Shown: positions 9,886 to 17,888, counted from the first letter of the stretch. The stretch is 64,000 bases of DNA from Candidatus Limivivens intestinipullorum (GCA_018711185.1 DVIQ01000007.1:34397-98396), one strand, 5' to 3'. Notes: a model not told the origin generated them from the letters alone. Translations and numbers: made by a program.

Positions 9886-10095
9886 TGAGGAAGTAGCGAA
9901 GCGGATTCCGAATAACCCATAAGAGCTGCGTAAGCAGCCTGTGTTTAAGAGTTCAGTTCAGGTCTGCGCATATGCTGCGCAGACCGTGAGAAAGTGATTC
10001 AAGAGTGCAAAAATCCCATCGCCGAAGGCGATTTCAAATGGATTTTTGCAGTTACAGTTCAGCAAAGCTGAACTGTAATGCCTGATTTTATGAGG
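9875..10095 (+). repeat. 16-bp direct repeat bracketing structured repeat copy B
   Basis: GCCTGATTTTATGAGG occurs at 9875-9890, formed partly by the pfkA terminator arm, and again at 10080-10095, one base after structured copy B ends. The 189 bp between them hold a short GCTGC-GTAA-GCAGC hairpin (near 9925) and copy B. The stretch from pfkA to 10168 contains no gene. Confidence 0.75.
9950..10078 (+). repeat. structured intergenic repeat, copy B
   Basis: Same architecture as copy A: AGTTCAG end, hairpin GGTCTGCGCA/TGCGCAGACC with loop TATGC, core GTGAGAA-AG-TGATTCA, stem TGCAAAAATCC/GGATTTTTGCA closed by ATCGCC-GAA-GGCGAT, and last hairpin GTTACAGTTCAGC/GCTGAACTGTAA. The changes in the long stem relative to copy A are matched on both arms. 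Confidence 0.85.
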
Positions 10096-10097
10096 AC

Positions 10098-10143
10098 AGT
10101 CCCCCTGCTTTTCTTGCCAAGGGCAAGAAAAAGCGCGGGGACT
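10098..10143 (+). other. strong two-part hairpin before the transglutaminase gene
   Basis: Outer arms AGTCCCC and GGGGACT enclose inner arms TTTTCTTGCC and GGCAAGAAAA. No T tract follows, so it is not an ordinary terminator. It lies 26 bases upstream of the 10169 gene and could be a leader structure or a repeat remnant. Confidence 0.5.
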
Positions 10144-10168
10144 TTGGTGTATAAAAGGGAGGAAGGTT

Positions 10169-11662
10169 ATGAAATTAAAAAATCAGAAAACGGTTTATGT
10201 GTGGAAAATGGGGCGCCTTGTGCTGACGGCGCTGGTGCTGTGGCTTTTTGCCGGCAGCATATTTTGCGTAAAGGCCGCGGCGGCGAAGCCGGAAACGCCG
10301 GTGATGCTCTCGGCAAAGGCTGTGAGCGCGTCTTCCATCAAGATCCAGTGGCAGGTAAAGGAGCGGCAGACCGGGGCCTATGCCATTTACCGGAAGGATG
10401 GGAAAGGCAGTTTCCGGATCATTGATTTCGTAAAAGCCCTCGGGACGAGAAAGACAACTTATCTGGATGAGACGGTGATGCCGGGGACACGGTATACATA
10501 CGCGGTGGCGGTGATACCAAAGGAAAAGCTGGTTTCCCCGTTTGTCTGGTCCTCTTCAGGAAATTCCTCAAAAAAGAAGCTGTATTTTCGGAAGCCGGAC
10601 GGAACAAAGGTTTATAAATATCTGGTATTTTCCGGGAAGAACGCGATTGCGAAGGCATCCGCATCGGCTTCGAATATTTCCTACAAGCCGGCAGAGACCC
10701 AGAAAGACGCGCAGCTTTATGCTCTGGTGCGCGGAGGCTGGGGAGCCCGCAGTACAAAGACAAAGTCCGCGAAAACAACCCTGCCTTCCACAAAAGTGAT
10801 CTCCGCGAAGCTGGTGAGCACCGGGACGCTGAAGGTCAAATGGAAGAAGTCCAAGGGGGCCACCGGGTATGTGGTTTACCGCCGGAAGAAGGGAAGCTCT
10901 TCCTGGAAAAAGATTGCCACAGTCACAGGCGCGGACCAGATCTATTGCTACAGTACCGGGAACGCGGCGAATACTACTTACTATTTTACGGTAAAGGCCT
11001 ATTATAAAAAGGGATCGAAAAAGGTTTATGCCAGCTATAATAAGACAGGCCTGAAGGTTTCTCTCAAAAGCACATCCGTGCCGACCAAGACGGCCTCGGA
11101 CGCTTCTGTTTACGGGCCTTCATTGTCAGGAAGCCAGCAGGCGCAAGTATGGCAGGCAGTGGATTCTTTCTGCCAGAATTATATTACCTCGGATATGTCA
11201 ACGGTGGAAAAACTGATGACTGCTCAGCTCTATATGGTGAAGAACTGCACGTACGCGGCCACTTGGGCGCGGAATGGGGCAAATACCGCATGGGGCGCGC
11301 TGGTATACCGAAATTCGCAGGGGATTCATGAGGCGCAGTGTTCCGGGTATGCCAGAGGCTATAAAGCGCTCTGTGACGGAATGGGGATTCCATGTAAGTA
11401 TGTTCATTCCAGCACAGACTCTCATCAGTGGGTAGAGGTGCAGGTCAATGGAAAATGGTATATTATTGATCCGACCTGCAATACAGCGACAAATTTCTGG
11501 ATGTTCCTCATAAGCGGCAGCACGTACCGGGAACTTTGGCAGGGGACCGTCGGCAGTCCCCAGGATGTGGCCTCTGTTTCCACAGCGGATTATCCGGAGG
11601 AAAAGATCAAAAAAGCCTACAATGGCTATAAAGTACAGAATGCGATCCGGAAGATTTTCTGA
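10169..11662 (+). CDS. secreted fibronectin type III / transglutaminase-like protein
   Basis: A 497-residue exported protein. Residues 1-38 form a signal peptide (basic start, hydrophobic LVLTALVLWLFAGSIFCV, cleavage near AAAA). Two fibronectin type III-like modules follow at about 42-115 and 205-295 (SASSIKIQWQVKE; STGTLKVKWKKSKGATGYVVYRR). The C-terminal third is a transglutaminase-like cysteine protease fold with the full triad C391 (AQCSGYARGYKALC), H419 (SHQWVEV) and D434 (YIIDPT). Such proteins are placed at the cell surface and may cleave or cross-link wall or host proteins; the substrate is not evident. SD is AGGGAGGAAGG. The next gene begins 34 bases after its stop. Confidence 0.85.
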   Translation: MKLKNQKTVYVWKMGRLVLTALVLWLFAGSIFCVKAAAAKPETPVMLSAKAVSASSIKIQWQVKERQTGAYAIYRKDGKGSFRIIDFVKALGTRKTTYLDETVMPGTRYTYAVAVIPKEKLVSPFVWSSSGNSSKKKLYFRKPDGTKVYKYLVFSGKNAIAKASASASNISYKPAETQKDAQLYALVRGGWGARSTKTKSAKTTLPSTKVISAKLVSTGTLKVKWKKSKGATGYVVYRRKKGSSSWKKIATVTGADQIYCYSTGNAANTTYYFTVKAYYKKGSKKVYASYNKTGLKVSLKSTSVPTKTASDASVYGPSLSGSQQAQVWQAVDSFCQNYITSDMSTVEKLMTAQLYMVKNCTYAATWARNGANTAWGALVYRNSQGIHEAQCSGYARGYKALCDGMGIPCKYVHSSTDSHQWVEVQVNGKWYIIDPTCNTATNFWMFLISGSTYRELWQGTVGSPQDVASVSTADYPEEKIKKAYNGYKVQNAIRKIF

Positions 11663-11696
11663 CGAACAGCAAACATCCGAAAGGGAGGCAGCATTT

Positions 11697-12485
11697 ATGA
11701 TTACCAGCGTGTCAAACCAGCAGATCCGGCATCTGCTGCAGCTTCAGAAAAAAGCCAGAGCCAGGAAAGAAGAGGGCGTTTTTATCGTGGAGGGGATAAA
11801 AATGTACCAGGAAGCGCCCAGGGAATGGATTGTAAAAACCTACGTTTCTGAGAGTTTCCTTAAAAAAACGGAGTATCAGCACGTCCTGGGGCAGCCGAAC
11901 GCGGAAATCCTGTCGGACGAGGTTTTCCGAAAGGTCTCCGATACGCAGACGCCCCAGGGAATCCTGTGCGTTGTGCGGATGCCGGAAAATTCTCTGGAGT
12001 CAATGCTCACACAAGAAGCGCCGCTTTTTCTTCTGGCGGAGAATATACAGGATCCGGGCAATCTGGGAACGATTGTCCGGACAGGAGAGGGGGCAGGCGT
12101 GTCCGGGGTGATTATGAGCCGGGATACGGTGGATATTTTTAATCCGAAAACCATACGCTCTACCATGGGTTCCATCTACCGGGTTCCCTTCCTTTACGCG
12201 GAGGATTTCCAGGATGTGATCCGCAGGATCCAAAGCCGCGGCATTTCCGTGTACGCGGCCCATTTAAAGGGAACCGCCTCATACGATGACAAAGATTATA
12301 CTGGAGGAACGGCGTTTCTGATCGGAAACGAAGGAAATGGCCTGACGGAGGAAACGGCCGCCTTGGCAACGGACTATATCCGCATTCCGATGAATGGCGA
12401 GGTGGAATCCTTAAATGCGGCTGTGGCGTCTGCGCTGCTGCTTTATGAGGCCGCAAGGCAGCGCCGGAAGCGGGATAACGCGTAA
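11697..12485 (+). CDS. SpoU/TrmH family RNA 2'-O-methyltransferase
   Basis: A 262-residue SPOUT-class methyltransferase of the RlmB/YsgA type that modifies the ribose of rRNA or tRNA using SAM. The three family motifs are seen: NIQDPGNLGTIVRTGEGAG, FLIGNEGNGL and IPMNGEVESLNAAVASALLLYE. An N-terminal substrate-binding domain (about 1-95; QQIRHLLQLQKKARARKEEGVFIVEG) precedes them. The start at 11697 has GGGAGG upstream; the longer frame from 11565 overlaps the previous gene and is rejected. The exact RNA target cannot be read from sequence. Confidence 0.9.
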   Translation: MITSVSNQQIRHLLQLQKKARARKEEGVFIVEGIKMYQEAPREWIVKTYVSESFLKKTEYQHVLGQPNAEILSDEVFRKVSDTQTPQGILCVVRMPENSLESMLTQEAPLFLLAENIQDPGNLGTIVRTGEGAGVSGVIMSRDTVDIFNPKTIRSTMGSIYRVPFLYAEDFQDVIRRIQSRGISVYAAHLKGTASYDDKDYTGGTAFLIGNEGNGLTEETAALATDYIRIPMNGEVESLNAAVASALLLYEAARQRRKRDNA

Positions 12486-12504
12486 GAAAATCCGGTTGAA
12501 AGCA

Positions 12505-12631
12505 GCCGCAAACACTTGCTGTTTGCGGCGTAAGAAGATGATTCAGGTGTGAGCGGATTCCATTCGCGAAGCGAATTTTCAATGAATCCGCGATGTTGCT
12601 GCTCACGGACCGAAGGGCCGTGAACAGTAAC
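12505..12631 (+). repeat. structured intergenic repeat, copy D
   Basis: Diverged copy with preserved structure. The first hairpin is GCCGCAAACA/TGTTTGCGGC, loop CTTGC, with both arms changed together relative to copies A-C. The core is GTAAGAA-GA-TGATTCAGG. The central stem is GCGGATTC/GAATCCGC closed by ATTCGC-GAA-GCGAAT. The last hairpin is TCACGG/CCGTGA flanked by GTTGCTG and CAGTAAC. It precedes the promoter of the wall hydrolase gene. Confidence 0.8.
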
Positions 12632-12649
12632 GAAAAATATGGAAAAGGG

Positions 12650-12678
12650 TTGACAAATTTTCTTTCGTATAATAGAAT
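12650..12678 (+). promoter_or_regulatory. promoter of the SH3/SleB wall hydrolase gene
   Basis: TTGACA and TAGAAT with 17-bp spacing, just after structured copy D. The leader to the ATG at 12803 is about 115 bases. Confidence 0.75.
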
Positions 12679-12802
12679 ACTCCTGTAACAAGATTTAATA
12701 AAGTTGTAATAATTGTGCAAGAAATGAGCGAGTGACGAAAAGATGGGGTGCAGCGGTTTGGCGAAGCTGCTGCGGCAGGTCACGATTGTTCAGGAGGTAA
12801 GG

Positions 12803-14002
12803 ATGAAAAGTACGAAAGGTAAGGCAGCCGGCTGCGCACTGGCGGTTGGCGCGGTTTTTATGATGTTTCCGGGCACCGCGCTGGCAGCCGATGAAGTTTG
12901 GAATTACCGTGGCGTAGTGGATTCTCTGTCAGGTGTGGTTATCCGCACAGCGGCGTCAGAGAGCAGCGGAGTCGCGGGGTATCTGCAGACTGGCGGCACC
13001 GCGGACGTTATTGAAGCGGAGGGCGACTGGTATCTGGTTGTTTCCGGGGATGTGACGGGTTACATAAAAAGTGAATATTTAGCGCTGGGAGATACCGCTG
13101 AGTATCTGGCCGGCGTATATGGCTATGAAGGCGTGGAGACCTATTGGGACGGCGTGGCGCTTTTTTCAGAGCCGGATGCGAATTCTTCGATTGTGTATGA
13201 GGCAGACGCTTATGAGCAGTTCGTACTTTTGGAGGATGAGGGCTCCTGGCTGAAGGTGCAGGACGAGGACGGAGCGGTTCTTTATGTTCCTGCCGAGGGC
13301 GTTCGGGATACCGTTGTTATGGCAAAGGCTACAACGGATTCCACCATGGGCGGCAGTACCGGAACGTCAGGAAGCCAGGACAGTTCTTCGAGTGATGCTG
13401 CCGTTTACGACAGCGGTTCCACGGAGTCTTATGAGACGGAAGCGCCGGTATACGAGACGGAGCCGACGTATGAGACGGAAGCGCCGGTAAATGAGACCGA
13501 GTCGACGTATGAGACTGAGGCCCCGGTGTATGAGACGGAGCCGACATATGAGACGGAAGCGCCGGTGTATGAGACGGAGCCGACGTACGAGACGGAAGCA
13601 CCGGTATATGAGACGGAACCGACATACGAGACCGAGGCCCCGGACAGCGGAAGTTCTTCCGGGACAAGCAGCGGTTCGGATCTGGATTTGCTGGCAGCGC
13701 TGATCTACTGTGAGGCGGGTAACCAGAGCCGTGAGGGCATGGTTGCCGTAGGAGCGGTTGTAATGAACCGTGTGGCGAGCTCCTCCTTCCCCAACAGCAT
13801 TTCGGAAGTGATTTACCAGAGCGGACAGTTTACGCCGGCTTCTTCAGGGACGCTGTCACAGGCCCTGGCAAACGGGGTTCCGAGTTCCTGCTATGAGGCG
13901 GCCCAGGCGGCCATGAATGGAGAGAACCCGGTGGGAGACGCCCTTTACTTTAACGCCGGTTCCGGACAGGGCATGCAGATTGGCGATCATCAGTTTTATT
14001 AA
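12803..14002 (+). CDS. secreted SH3-domain cell wall hydrolase (SleB-type catalytic domain)
   Basis: A 399-residue exported protein. Residues 1-30 form a signal peptide ending ALA-AD. Two bacterial SH3-like modules follow (about 35-95 and 105-175; VVIRTAASESSGVAGYL). Next comes a low-complexity linker of YETEAPVYETEPT repeats (about 210-280), then a SleB-type peptidoglycan hydrolase domain (about 293-399) with the likely catalytic Glu304 in IYCEAGNQ and the MNRV segment. SleB is known as a germination lytic transglycosylase, but this domain also occurs in vegetative wall enzymes. The start has AGGAGG upstream. The gene has its own promoter and terminator. Confidence 0.88.
   Translation: MKSTKGKAAGCALAVGAVFMMFPGTALAADEVWNYRGVVDSLSGVVIRTAASESSGVAGYLQTGGTADVIEAEGDWYLVVSGDVTGYIKSEYLALGDTAEYLAGVYGYEGVETYWDGVALFSEPDANSSIVYEADAYEQFVLLEDEGSWLKVQDEDGAVLYVPAEGVRDTVVMAKATTDSTMGGSTGTSGSQDSSSSDAAVYDSGSTESYETEAPVYETEPTYETEAPVNETESTYETEAPVYETEPTYETEAPVYETEPTYETEAPVYETEPTYETEAPDSGSSSGTSSGSDLDLLAALIYCEAGNQSREGMVAVGAVVMNRVASSSFPNSISEVIYQSGQFTPASSGTLSQALANGVPSSCYEAAQAAMNGENPVGDALYFNAGSGQGMQIGDHQFY
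13430..13642 (+). repeat. in-frame 39-bp tandem repeats (Glu/Thr/Pro linker)
   Basis: Five units of 39 bp plus a partial sixth encode YETEAPVYETEPT; unit 2 has N and S substitutions. Synonymous differences between units (gaa/gag, acg/acc) show they are not recent exact copies. The product is an acidic, proline-spaced linker between the SH3 modules and the catalytic domain. Confidence 0.9.
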
Positions 14003-14019
14003 TCAGGAAAATTAGTCAG

Positions 14020-14053
14020 AAAAAGCAGCGGGTATATCCGGCTGCTTTTTCTT
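14020..14053 (+). terminator. Rho-independent terminator of the wall hydrolase gene
   Basis: AAAAAGCAGC pairs with GCTGCTTTTT and a T-rich tail follows. Confidence 0.85.
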
Positions 14054-14102
14054 TGTTGCCTTTTTGTGACGCAGGTGGTAAAATAAAGTTGGTATTAACA
14101 GA

Positions 14103-14221
14103 AGCTGCGGGCAGTATCTGCCTGCGGTGCGGAAATGTGATTCAGGTGCGGGCAGGGGCTCTTCGCGCGGCGAATTTTCGGTAATGGTTCGGCAGGGCTG
14201 ACCTGCCGCAATTTTCGAAAA
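14103..14221 (+). repeat. structured intergenic repeat, copy E (diverged)
   Basis: First hairpin CTGCGGGCAG/CTGCCTGCGG (pairs include two G-U), core GTGCGGA-AA-TGTGATTCAGG, mini-hairpin TTCGC-GCG-GCGAA, and last hairpin CGGCAGG/CCTGCCG. Sequence differs in most stem positions from copy A but pairing is kept. It precedes the sua5-type gene. Confidence 0.7.
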
Positions 14222-14246
14222 ATATCGGACAAAAGAGGCAGGAACT

Positions 14247-15284
14247 ATGATTACAGTGATAGAAAATGCAGAGAATCCCGGCAGCATCCGCAGGGCAGGG
14301 GAGATTTTAAAAAGAGGCGGTCTTGTCGCCTTTCCCACAGAGACCGTATATGGGCTGGGGGCGAACGCTCTGGACGCGGAGGCTGCGGCCAGGATTTACG
14401 CGGCGAAGGGACGGCCTTCGGATAATCCTTTGATTGTGCATATCGCCCGCATGGAGGATTTGTCCGCGGTTGCCCGGAACATTTCTCATAAAGCCGTTCT
14501 TTTGGCGGAACGCTTCTGGCCGGGACCGCTGACCATGATATTTGAAAAAACGGCCCGTGTTCCCTACGGAACCACAGGCGGTTTGGATACCGTGGCAGTG
14601 CGGATGCCAAAGGACAAGGTAGCCCTGGCGGTGATTGAGGCAGGAGGCGGGTTTATCGCGGCCCCAAGCGCGAATACCTCCGGACGCCCAAGCCCCACCA
14701 CAGCGGAGCATGTAGCCCAGGACATGAACGGACGGATCGATATGATTCTGGACGGCGGCCCCGCGGGGATTGGCCTGGAGTCCACGATTGTGGATATGAG
14801 CGGCGAGATTCCTACGATCCTGCGGCCAGGCTATATTTCAAGGGAAATGCTGAGGGAGACTGTGGGCCAGGTGGAAGTGGATCAGGCACTGATTCGGGAG
14901 GACAGCGGCATCCGGCCTAAAGCGCCCGGCATGAAGTACCGGCATTACGCGCCGAAAGCAGAACTGAAGATCGTGGAGGGATCCCCGGAAGCGGTAGTCA
15001 GGGCGATTAACCGCTATATCGAAGAGGGGGAAAAAACGGGACAAAAGATCGGTGTGATCGCCGGTGAGGAATCTGCCGGGCTGTATAAAGGCGGATTGGT
15101 GAAAACCATTGGAAAGCGTGCGGACGAGCTGTCTATTGCCAGACATCTGTACGGCGTTCTGCGGGAATTTGACGAGCTGCGGGTAGACCGGATTTACTCG
15201 GAAGCCTTTGAGACGCCTCAGATGGGAGCGGCGATTATGAACCGGCTTGTGAAGGCGGCCGGACACCAGATTATTAAAGTATAA
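14247..15284 (+). CDS. ywlC: L-threonylcarbamoyladenylate synthase (Sua5/YwlC)
   Basis: Makes threonylcarbamoyl-AMP from threonine, bicarbonate and ATP, the first step of the universal t6A37 tRNA modification. The 345-residue protein has the YrdC/TsaC core (about 1-205; GLVAFPTETVYGLGANA, KGRPSDNPLIVHI, APSANTSGRPSPT) and the extra C-terminal Sua5 domain (about 225-345), so it is the long Sua5/YwlC type. SD is GAGGCAGGA. It heads a block (sua5, ywlE-like, rpiB, upp) with the same order as the ywlC-ywlE-rpiB-upp region of Bacillus subtilis. Confidence 0.93.
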   Translation: MITVIENAENPGSIRRAGEILKRGGLVAFPTETVYGLGANALDAEAAARIYAAKGRPSDNPLIVHIARMEDLSAVARNISHKAVLLAERFWPGPLTMIFEKTARVPYGTTGGLDTVAVRMPKDKVALAVIEAGGGFIAAPSANTSGRPSPTTAEHVAQDMNGRIDMILDGGPAGIGLESTIVDMSGEIPTILRPGYISREMLRETVGQVEVDQALIREDSGIRPKAPGMKYRHYAPKAELKIVEGSPEAVVRAINRYIEEGEKTGQKIGVIAGEESAGLYKGGLVKTIGKRADELSIARHLYGVLREFDELRVDRIYSEAFETPQMGAAIMNRLVKAAGHQIIKV

Positions 15285-15294
15285 GGAGCGTACG

Positions 15295-15756
15295 ATGAAA
15301 CGGTATGACAAACTGATTTTTGTAAGCAACGGAGATACCTGCCGGGCGCCTATGGCGGAGGCTGTTTTGAAAAGCAAATATCTTCTGGAGGAGCTTGAGA
15401 TCCTGTCAAAGGGACTGGTGGTGCTTTTCCCGGAGCCGGTGAACCCAAAAGCGGAGGCAGTTCTGGCAGGTCACGGTCTGGACATGAGCAGTCACGCGGC
15501 GGAGCAGTTCGCGCAGTCGGATCTGCAGAATCGCAATCTGATTCTGGTGATGACAAAAGCCCTGAAACAGAAGATTCTCGCGGAATACGAGAACCCGGTT
15601 AATGTCCATCTGCTTACGGAATACATCGGGGAGTCCGGAGACATCACAAATCCCATGGGAGGAACCATGGAAGACTATGAGGCCTGTTACCAGGAAATGG
15701 AGAAACTCATCAGCAGTCTGGTAATCGAATTAAATGAGGAGGAGCTTTTATGTTAG
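15295..15756 (+). CDS. YwlE-like low-molecular-weight phosphatase family protein, probably catalytically inactive
   Basis: A 153-residue LMW-PTP fold protein in the position of B. subtilis ywlE (protein arginine phosphatase), between sua5 and rpiB. Family members carry C-x5-R-(S/T) with the first Cys as nucleophile and a DP general acid near the C-terminus. Here the P loop reads VSNGDTCRAPMAE: Ser11 replaces the nucleophile, Arg17 is kept and Ala18 replaces Ser/Thr. The late motif reads ITNPMGG, so Asn119 replaces the acid. The frame is intact, it overlaps rpiB by 7 bases and it has a good ribosome binding site. It is therefore an expressed pseudoenzyme rather than a decaying gene, possibly a phospho-residue binding protein. 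Confidence 0.85.
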   Translation: MKRYDKLIFVSNGDTCRAPMAEAVLKSKYLLEELEILSKGLVVLFPEPVNPKAEAVLAGHGLDMSSHAAEQFAQSDLQNRNLILVMTKALKQKILAEYENPVNVHLLTEYIGESGDITNPMGGTMEDYEACYQEMEKLISSLVIELNEEELLC

Positions 15757-16181
15757 CAATCGGCTGTGATCACGGCGGTTTTGAATTAAAGCAGGAGATT
15801 ATAAAATACCTGGCGGAGAAGAACATTCCCTATAAGGATTTCGGATGCGATACGCCGGAGGCAGTGGATTATCCGGTGATTGGGAAGGCCGTGGCCCACG
15901 CGGTGGCGAATGGCGAGTGTGAAAAGGGCATCCTTCTGTGCGGCACAGGCATTGGCATTTCCATCGCGGCGAATAAGGTAAAGGGAATCCGGGCGGCTCT
16001 GTGCAGCGACTGCTTCAGCGCCGAAGCCACCAGGCTTCATAATGACGCGAACATTCTGGCCATGGGCGGCAGGGTCGTGGGACCCGGCCTGGCGGTTAAG
16101 ATTGTGGATACGTTTCTGAATACGCCGTTTTCCGGGGAGGAGCGCCACAGGAGAAGGATTTCCATGATAGAGGAGGAATGA
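15750..16181 (+). CDS. rpiB: ribose-5-phosphate isomerase B
   Basis: Interconverts ribose 5-phosphate and ribulose 5-phosphate in the pentose phosphate pathway. At 143 residues it is the usual length of RpiB. Motifs are [10 protein letters not shown] at the N-terminus, the catalytic Cys in [16 protein letters not shown], and [21 protein letters not shown] anion-binding segments (here [14 protein letters not shown]). The start overlaps the ywlE-like stop by 7 bases, with GAGGAGG upstream, indicating coupled translation. A galactose-6-phosphate isomerase role is less likely given the single chain and the context. Confidence 0.94.
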   Translation: MLAIGCDHGGFELKQEIIKYLAEKNIPYKDFGCDTPEAVDYPVIGKAVAHAVANGECEKGILLCGTGIGISIAANKVKGIRAALCSDCFSAEATRLHNDANILAMGGRVVGPGLAVKIVDTFLNTPFSGEERHRRRISMIEEE

Positions 16182-16185
16182 GCGG

Positions 16186-16815
16186 ATGGCAAGAACAATC
16201 ATTATGGATCACCCGCTGATCCAGCATAAAATCGGCATTATCCGGAGAAAAGAAGTGGGAACACGGGAATTTCGTCAGATCATCGGGGAGATTGCCATGT
16301 TCATGTGTTATGAGGCTACCAGAGATCTGAAACTTCAGGATGTGGAAATCGAGACGCCGATCTGCCGTACCACGGCAAAGGAGCTCCAGGGAAAGAAAAT
16401 GGCTGTGGTGCCGATCCTGCGGGCCGGCCTTGGCATGGTGGACGGTATTCTCACGATGATTCCCACGGCAAAGGTGGGCCATATTGGGCTGTACCGGGAT
16501 CCGGAGACGTTAAAGCCGGTGGAATATTATGGAAAGCTTCCCTCAGACTGCGCGGAGCGGGAGGTCTTTGTGGTAGATCCCATGCTGGCCACGGGAGGGT
16601 CGGCCACGGCGGCGGTTCAGATGCTCAAGGAGAAAGGCGTAAAGAATATGCGCTTCCTCTGTATTATCGCGGCGCCGGAAGGTGTGCGGCGGATGCAGCA
16701 GGAGCACCCGGACGTGGATCTCTATATCGGAGCGCTGGACGATCATCTGAATGAGCACGGCTACATTGTGCCGGGTCTGGGAGATGCCGGGGACCGGATT
16801 TTCGGCACCAGATAG
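16186..16815 (+). CDS. upp: uracil phosphoribosyltransferase
   Basis: Converts uracil and PRPP to UMP in pyrimidine salvage. The 209-residue protein has the PRPP-binding loop [12 protein letters not shown] (about 127-138) and the uracil-binding C-terminal segment ([16 protein letters not shown]). It starts 4 bases after rpiB, with GAGGAATGAG upstream, and belongs to the same operon. The downstream dCMP deaminase continues the pyrimidine theme. Confidence 0.96.
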   Translation: MARTIIMDHPLIQHKIGIIRRKEVGTREFRQIIGEIAMFMCYEATRDLKLQDVEIETPICRTTAKELQGKKMAVVPILRAGLGMVDGILTMIPTAKVGHIGLYRDPETLKPVEYYGKLPSDCAEREVFVVDPMLATGGSATAAVQMLKEKGVKNMRFLCIIAAPEGVRRMQQEHPDVDLYIGALDDHLNEHGYIVPGLGDAGDRIFGTR

Positions 16816-16872
16816 GGACGCCCGCGGACGGTTCCGGAACCTGCAGGACTTTGACAGAACAGGAGTGGTCAG

Positions 16873-17358
16873 ATGTCAGAAAAAAGAGAAGATTACATAA
16901 GCTGGGACGAGTATTTTATGGGAGTGGCCATGCTTTCGGCCATGCGCTCAAAGGATCCCAATACCCAGGTGGGGGCCTGTATCGTCAGCGCGGATAATAA
17001 GATTTTATCCATGGGCTACAACGGCTTCCCCATCGGCTGCTCGGATGATGAGTTTCCGTGGAGCAGAGAGGCCACCGGCATTGACAGCAAATATTATTAT
17101 TCCACCCACAGCGAGCTGAACGCGATCCTGAATTACCGGGGCGGAAGCCTGGAAGGGGCGAAGATGTACGTGACCCTGTTTCCCTGCAATGAATGCGCGA
17201 AAGCCATTATTCAGGCGGGAATCAAAGGGATTGTCTATGACTGCGACAAATACGCGGACACCACGGGGGTGATTGCTTCCAAGCGGATGCTGGACGCCGC
17301 GGGCGTCACCTACCGCCGCTATCAGCGGACGGGACGAAAGCTTGAAATGGAAGTTTAG
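16873..17358 (+). CDS. comEB: dCMP deaminase (ComEB type)
   Basis: Zinc-dependent deaminase producing dUMP from dCMP for thymidylate synthesis. The 161-residue protein has the HSELNAIL (His/Glu) and PCNECAK (two Cys) zinc motifs, and the family stretch GACIVSADNKILSMGYNGFP. SD is AGGAG (GAACAGGAGTGGTCAG). A 57-base gap separates it from upp. In Firmicutes this family is called ComEB after its position in the comE operon, but no competence genes are nearby. A terminator follows. Confidence 0.92.
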   Translation: MSEKREDYISWDEYFMGVAMLSAMRSKDPNTQVGACIVSADNKILSMGYNGFPIGCSDDEFPWSREATGIDSKYYYSTHSELNAILNYRGGSLEGAKMYVTLFPCNECAKAIIQAGIKGIVYDCDKYADTTGVIASKRMLDAAGVTYRRYQRTGRKLEMEV

Positions 17359-17362
17359 AAAG

Positions 17363-17392
17363 AATGCGGGGCGTTTATGCCCCGCATTTTTC
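17363..17392. terminator. bidirectional terminator between comEB and the DUF402 gene
   Basis: Stem AATGCGGGGC with GCCCCGCATT, loop GTTTAT, T tract on the plus side. It overlaps the last codons of the minus-strand DUF402 gene. Confidence 0.8.
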
Positions 17393-17866
17393 TTCACAGC
17401 CGTTTATATATTCCTGAATGCCAGAGAACGCGCCCCGGTAGATCAGGTTCAGCAGATTATCAAGCCTGCGCAGGCTGGTCTTTAACTGTTCCTGGGACAG
17501 GAGCCCTTTTTCCAGGGCTTCGCCCAATTCATCGAGATCCACAACTTTTACAAAACCGTCGGGATAGACGATCACATCCGCCAGCAGGTCTGTGACGATA
17601 TAGGTGTCCGTTTCTTCGGTGTATTCGTAGGACACGATGTCGCAGTACCAGCTTATGATGTGGTTTTCATGGTCATAAAATTTGCTGACCTTGTAGCCGC
17701 GTTCCAGAAAGTAGCAGGAAATTCCGTGGCTAAGAGTCTTTTTGGGCTTCAGGGTTTTCCACTTGGTGACAATGGTCTCCTTGTCCCGGTGAAGCAGAAT
17801 ATCGTCCTTCAGTTCCACACATTCCTCCGGTATCAGACGTTTCCGGAATAGTACAGGTTTGTTCAT
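17375..17866 (-). CDS. DUF402 family protein
   Basis: A 163-residue cytoplasmic protein of the DUF402 family, which includes the nucleoside tri/diphosphatase Ntdp and FomD phosphohydrolases. The core stretch HIISWYCDIVSYEYTEETDTYIVTDLLADVIVYPDG is cut here for description into its acidic strands: YCDIVSYE, DLLADVIVYPDG and VVDLDEL, which hold the family's metal-binding acidic residues. Activity on nucleotides is an inference from family. SD is GGAGGG. It starts 22 bases after the AraC regulator stop and is probably in its transcript. Confidence 0.8.
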   Translation of the reverse strand: MNKPVLFRKRLIPEECVELKDDILLHRDKETIVTKWKTLKPKKTLSHGISCYFLERGYKVSKFYDHENHIISWYCDIVSYEYTEETDTYIVTDLLADVIVYPDGFVKVVDLDELGEALEKGLLSQEQLKTSLRRLDNLLNLIYRGAFSGIQEYINGCEEKCGA

Positions 17867-17888
17867 CTAAAACTCCCTCCGTGATGAA

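Noticed and set aside
13430..13642. Possible CRISPR array
   Set aside because: The units are contiguous without unique spacers, in frame, and encode a protein linker.
13329..13667. Minus-strand frame rich in Ser, His and Pro opposite the wall hydrolase linker
   Set aside because: It is the antisense reading of the in-frame 39-bp repeats; no start signals and the plus-strand protein is well supported.
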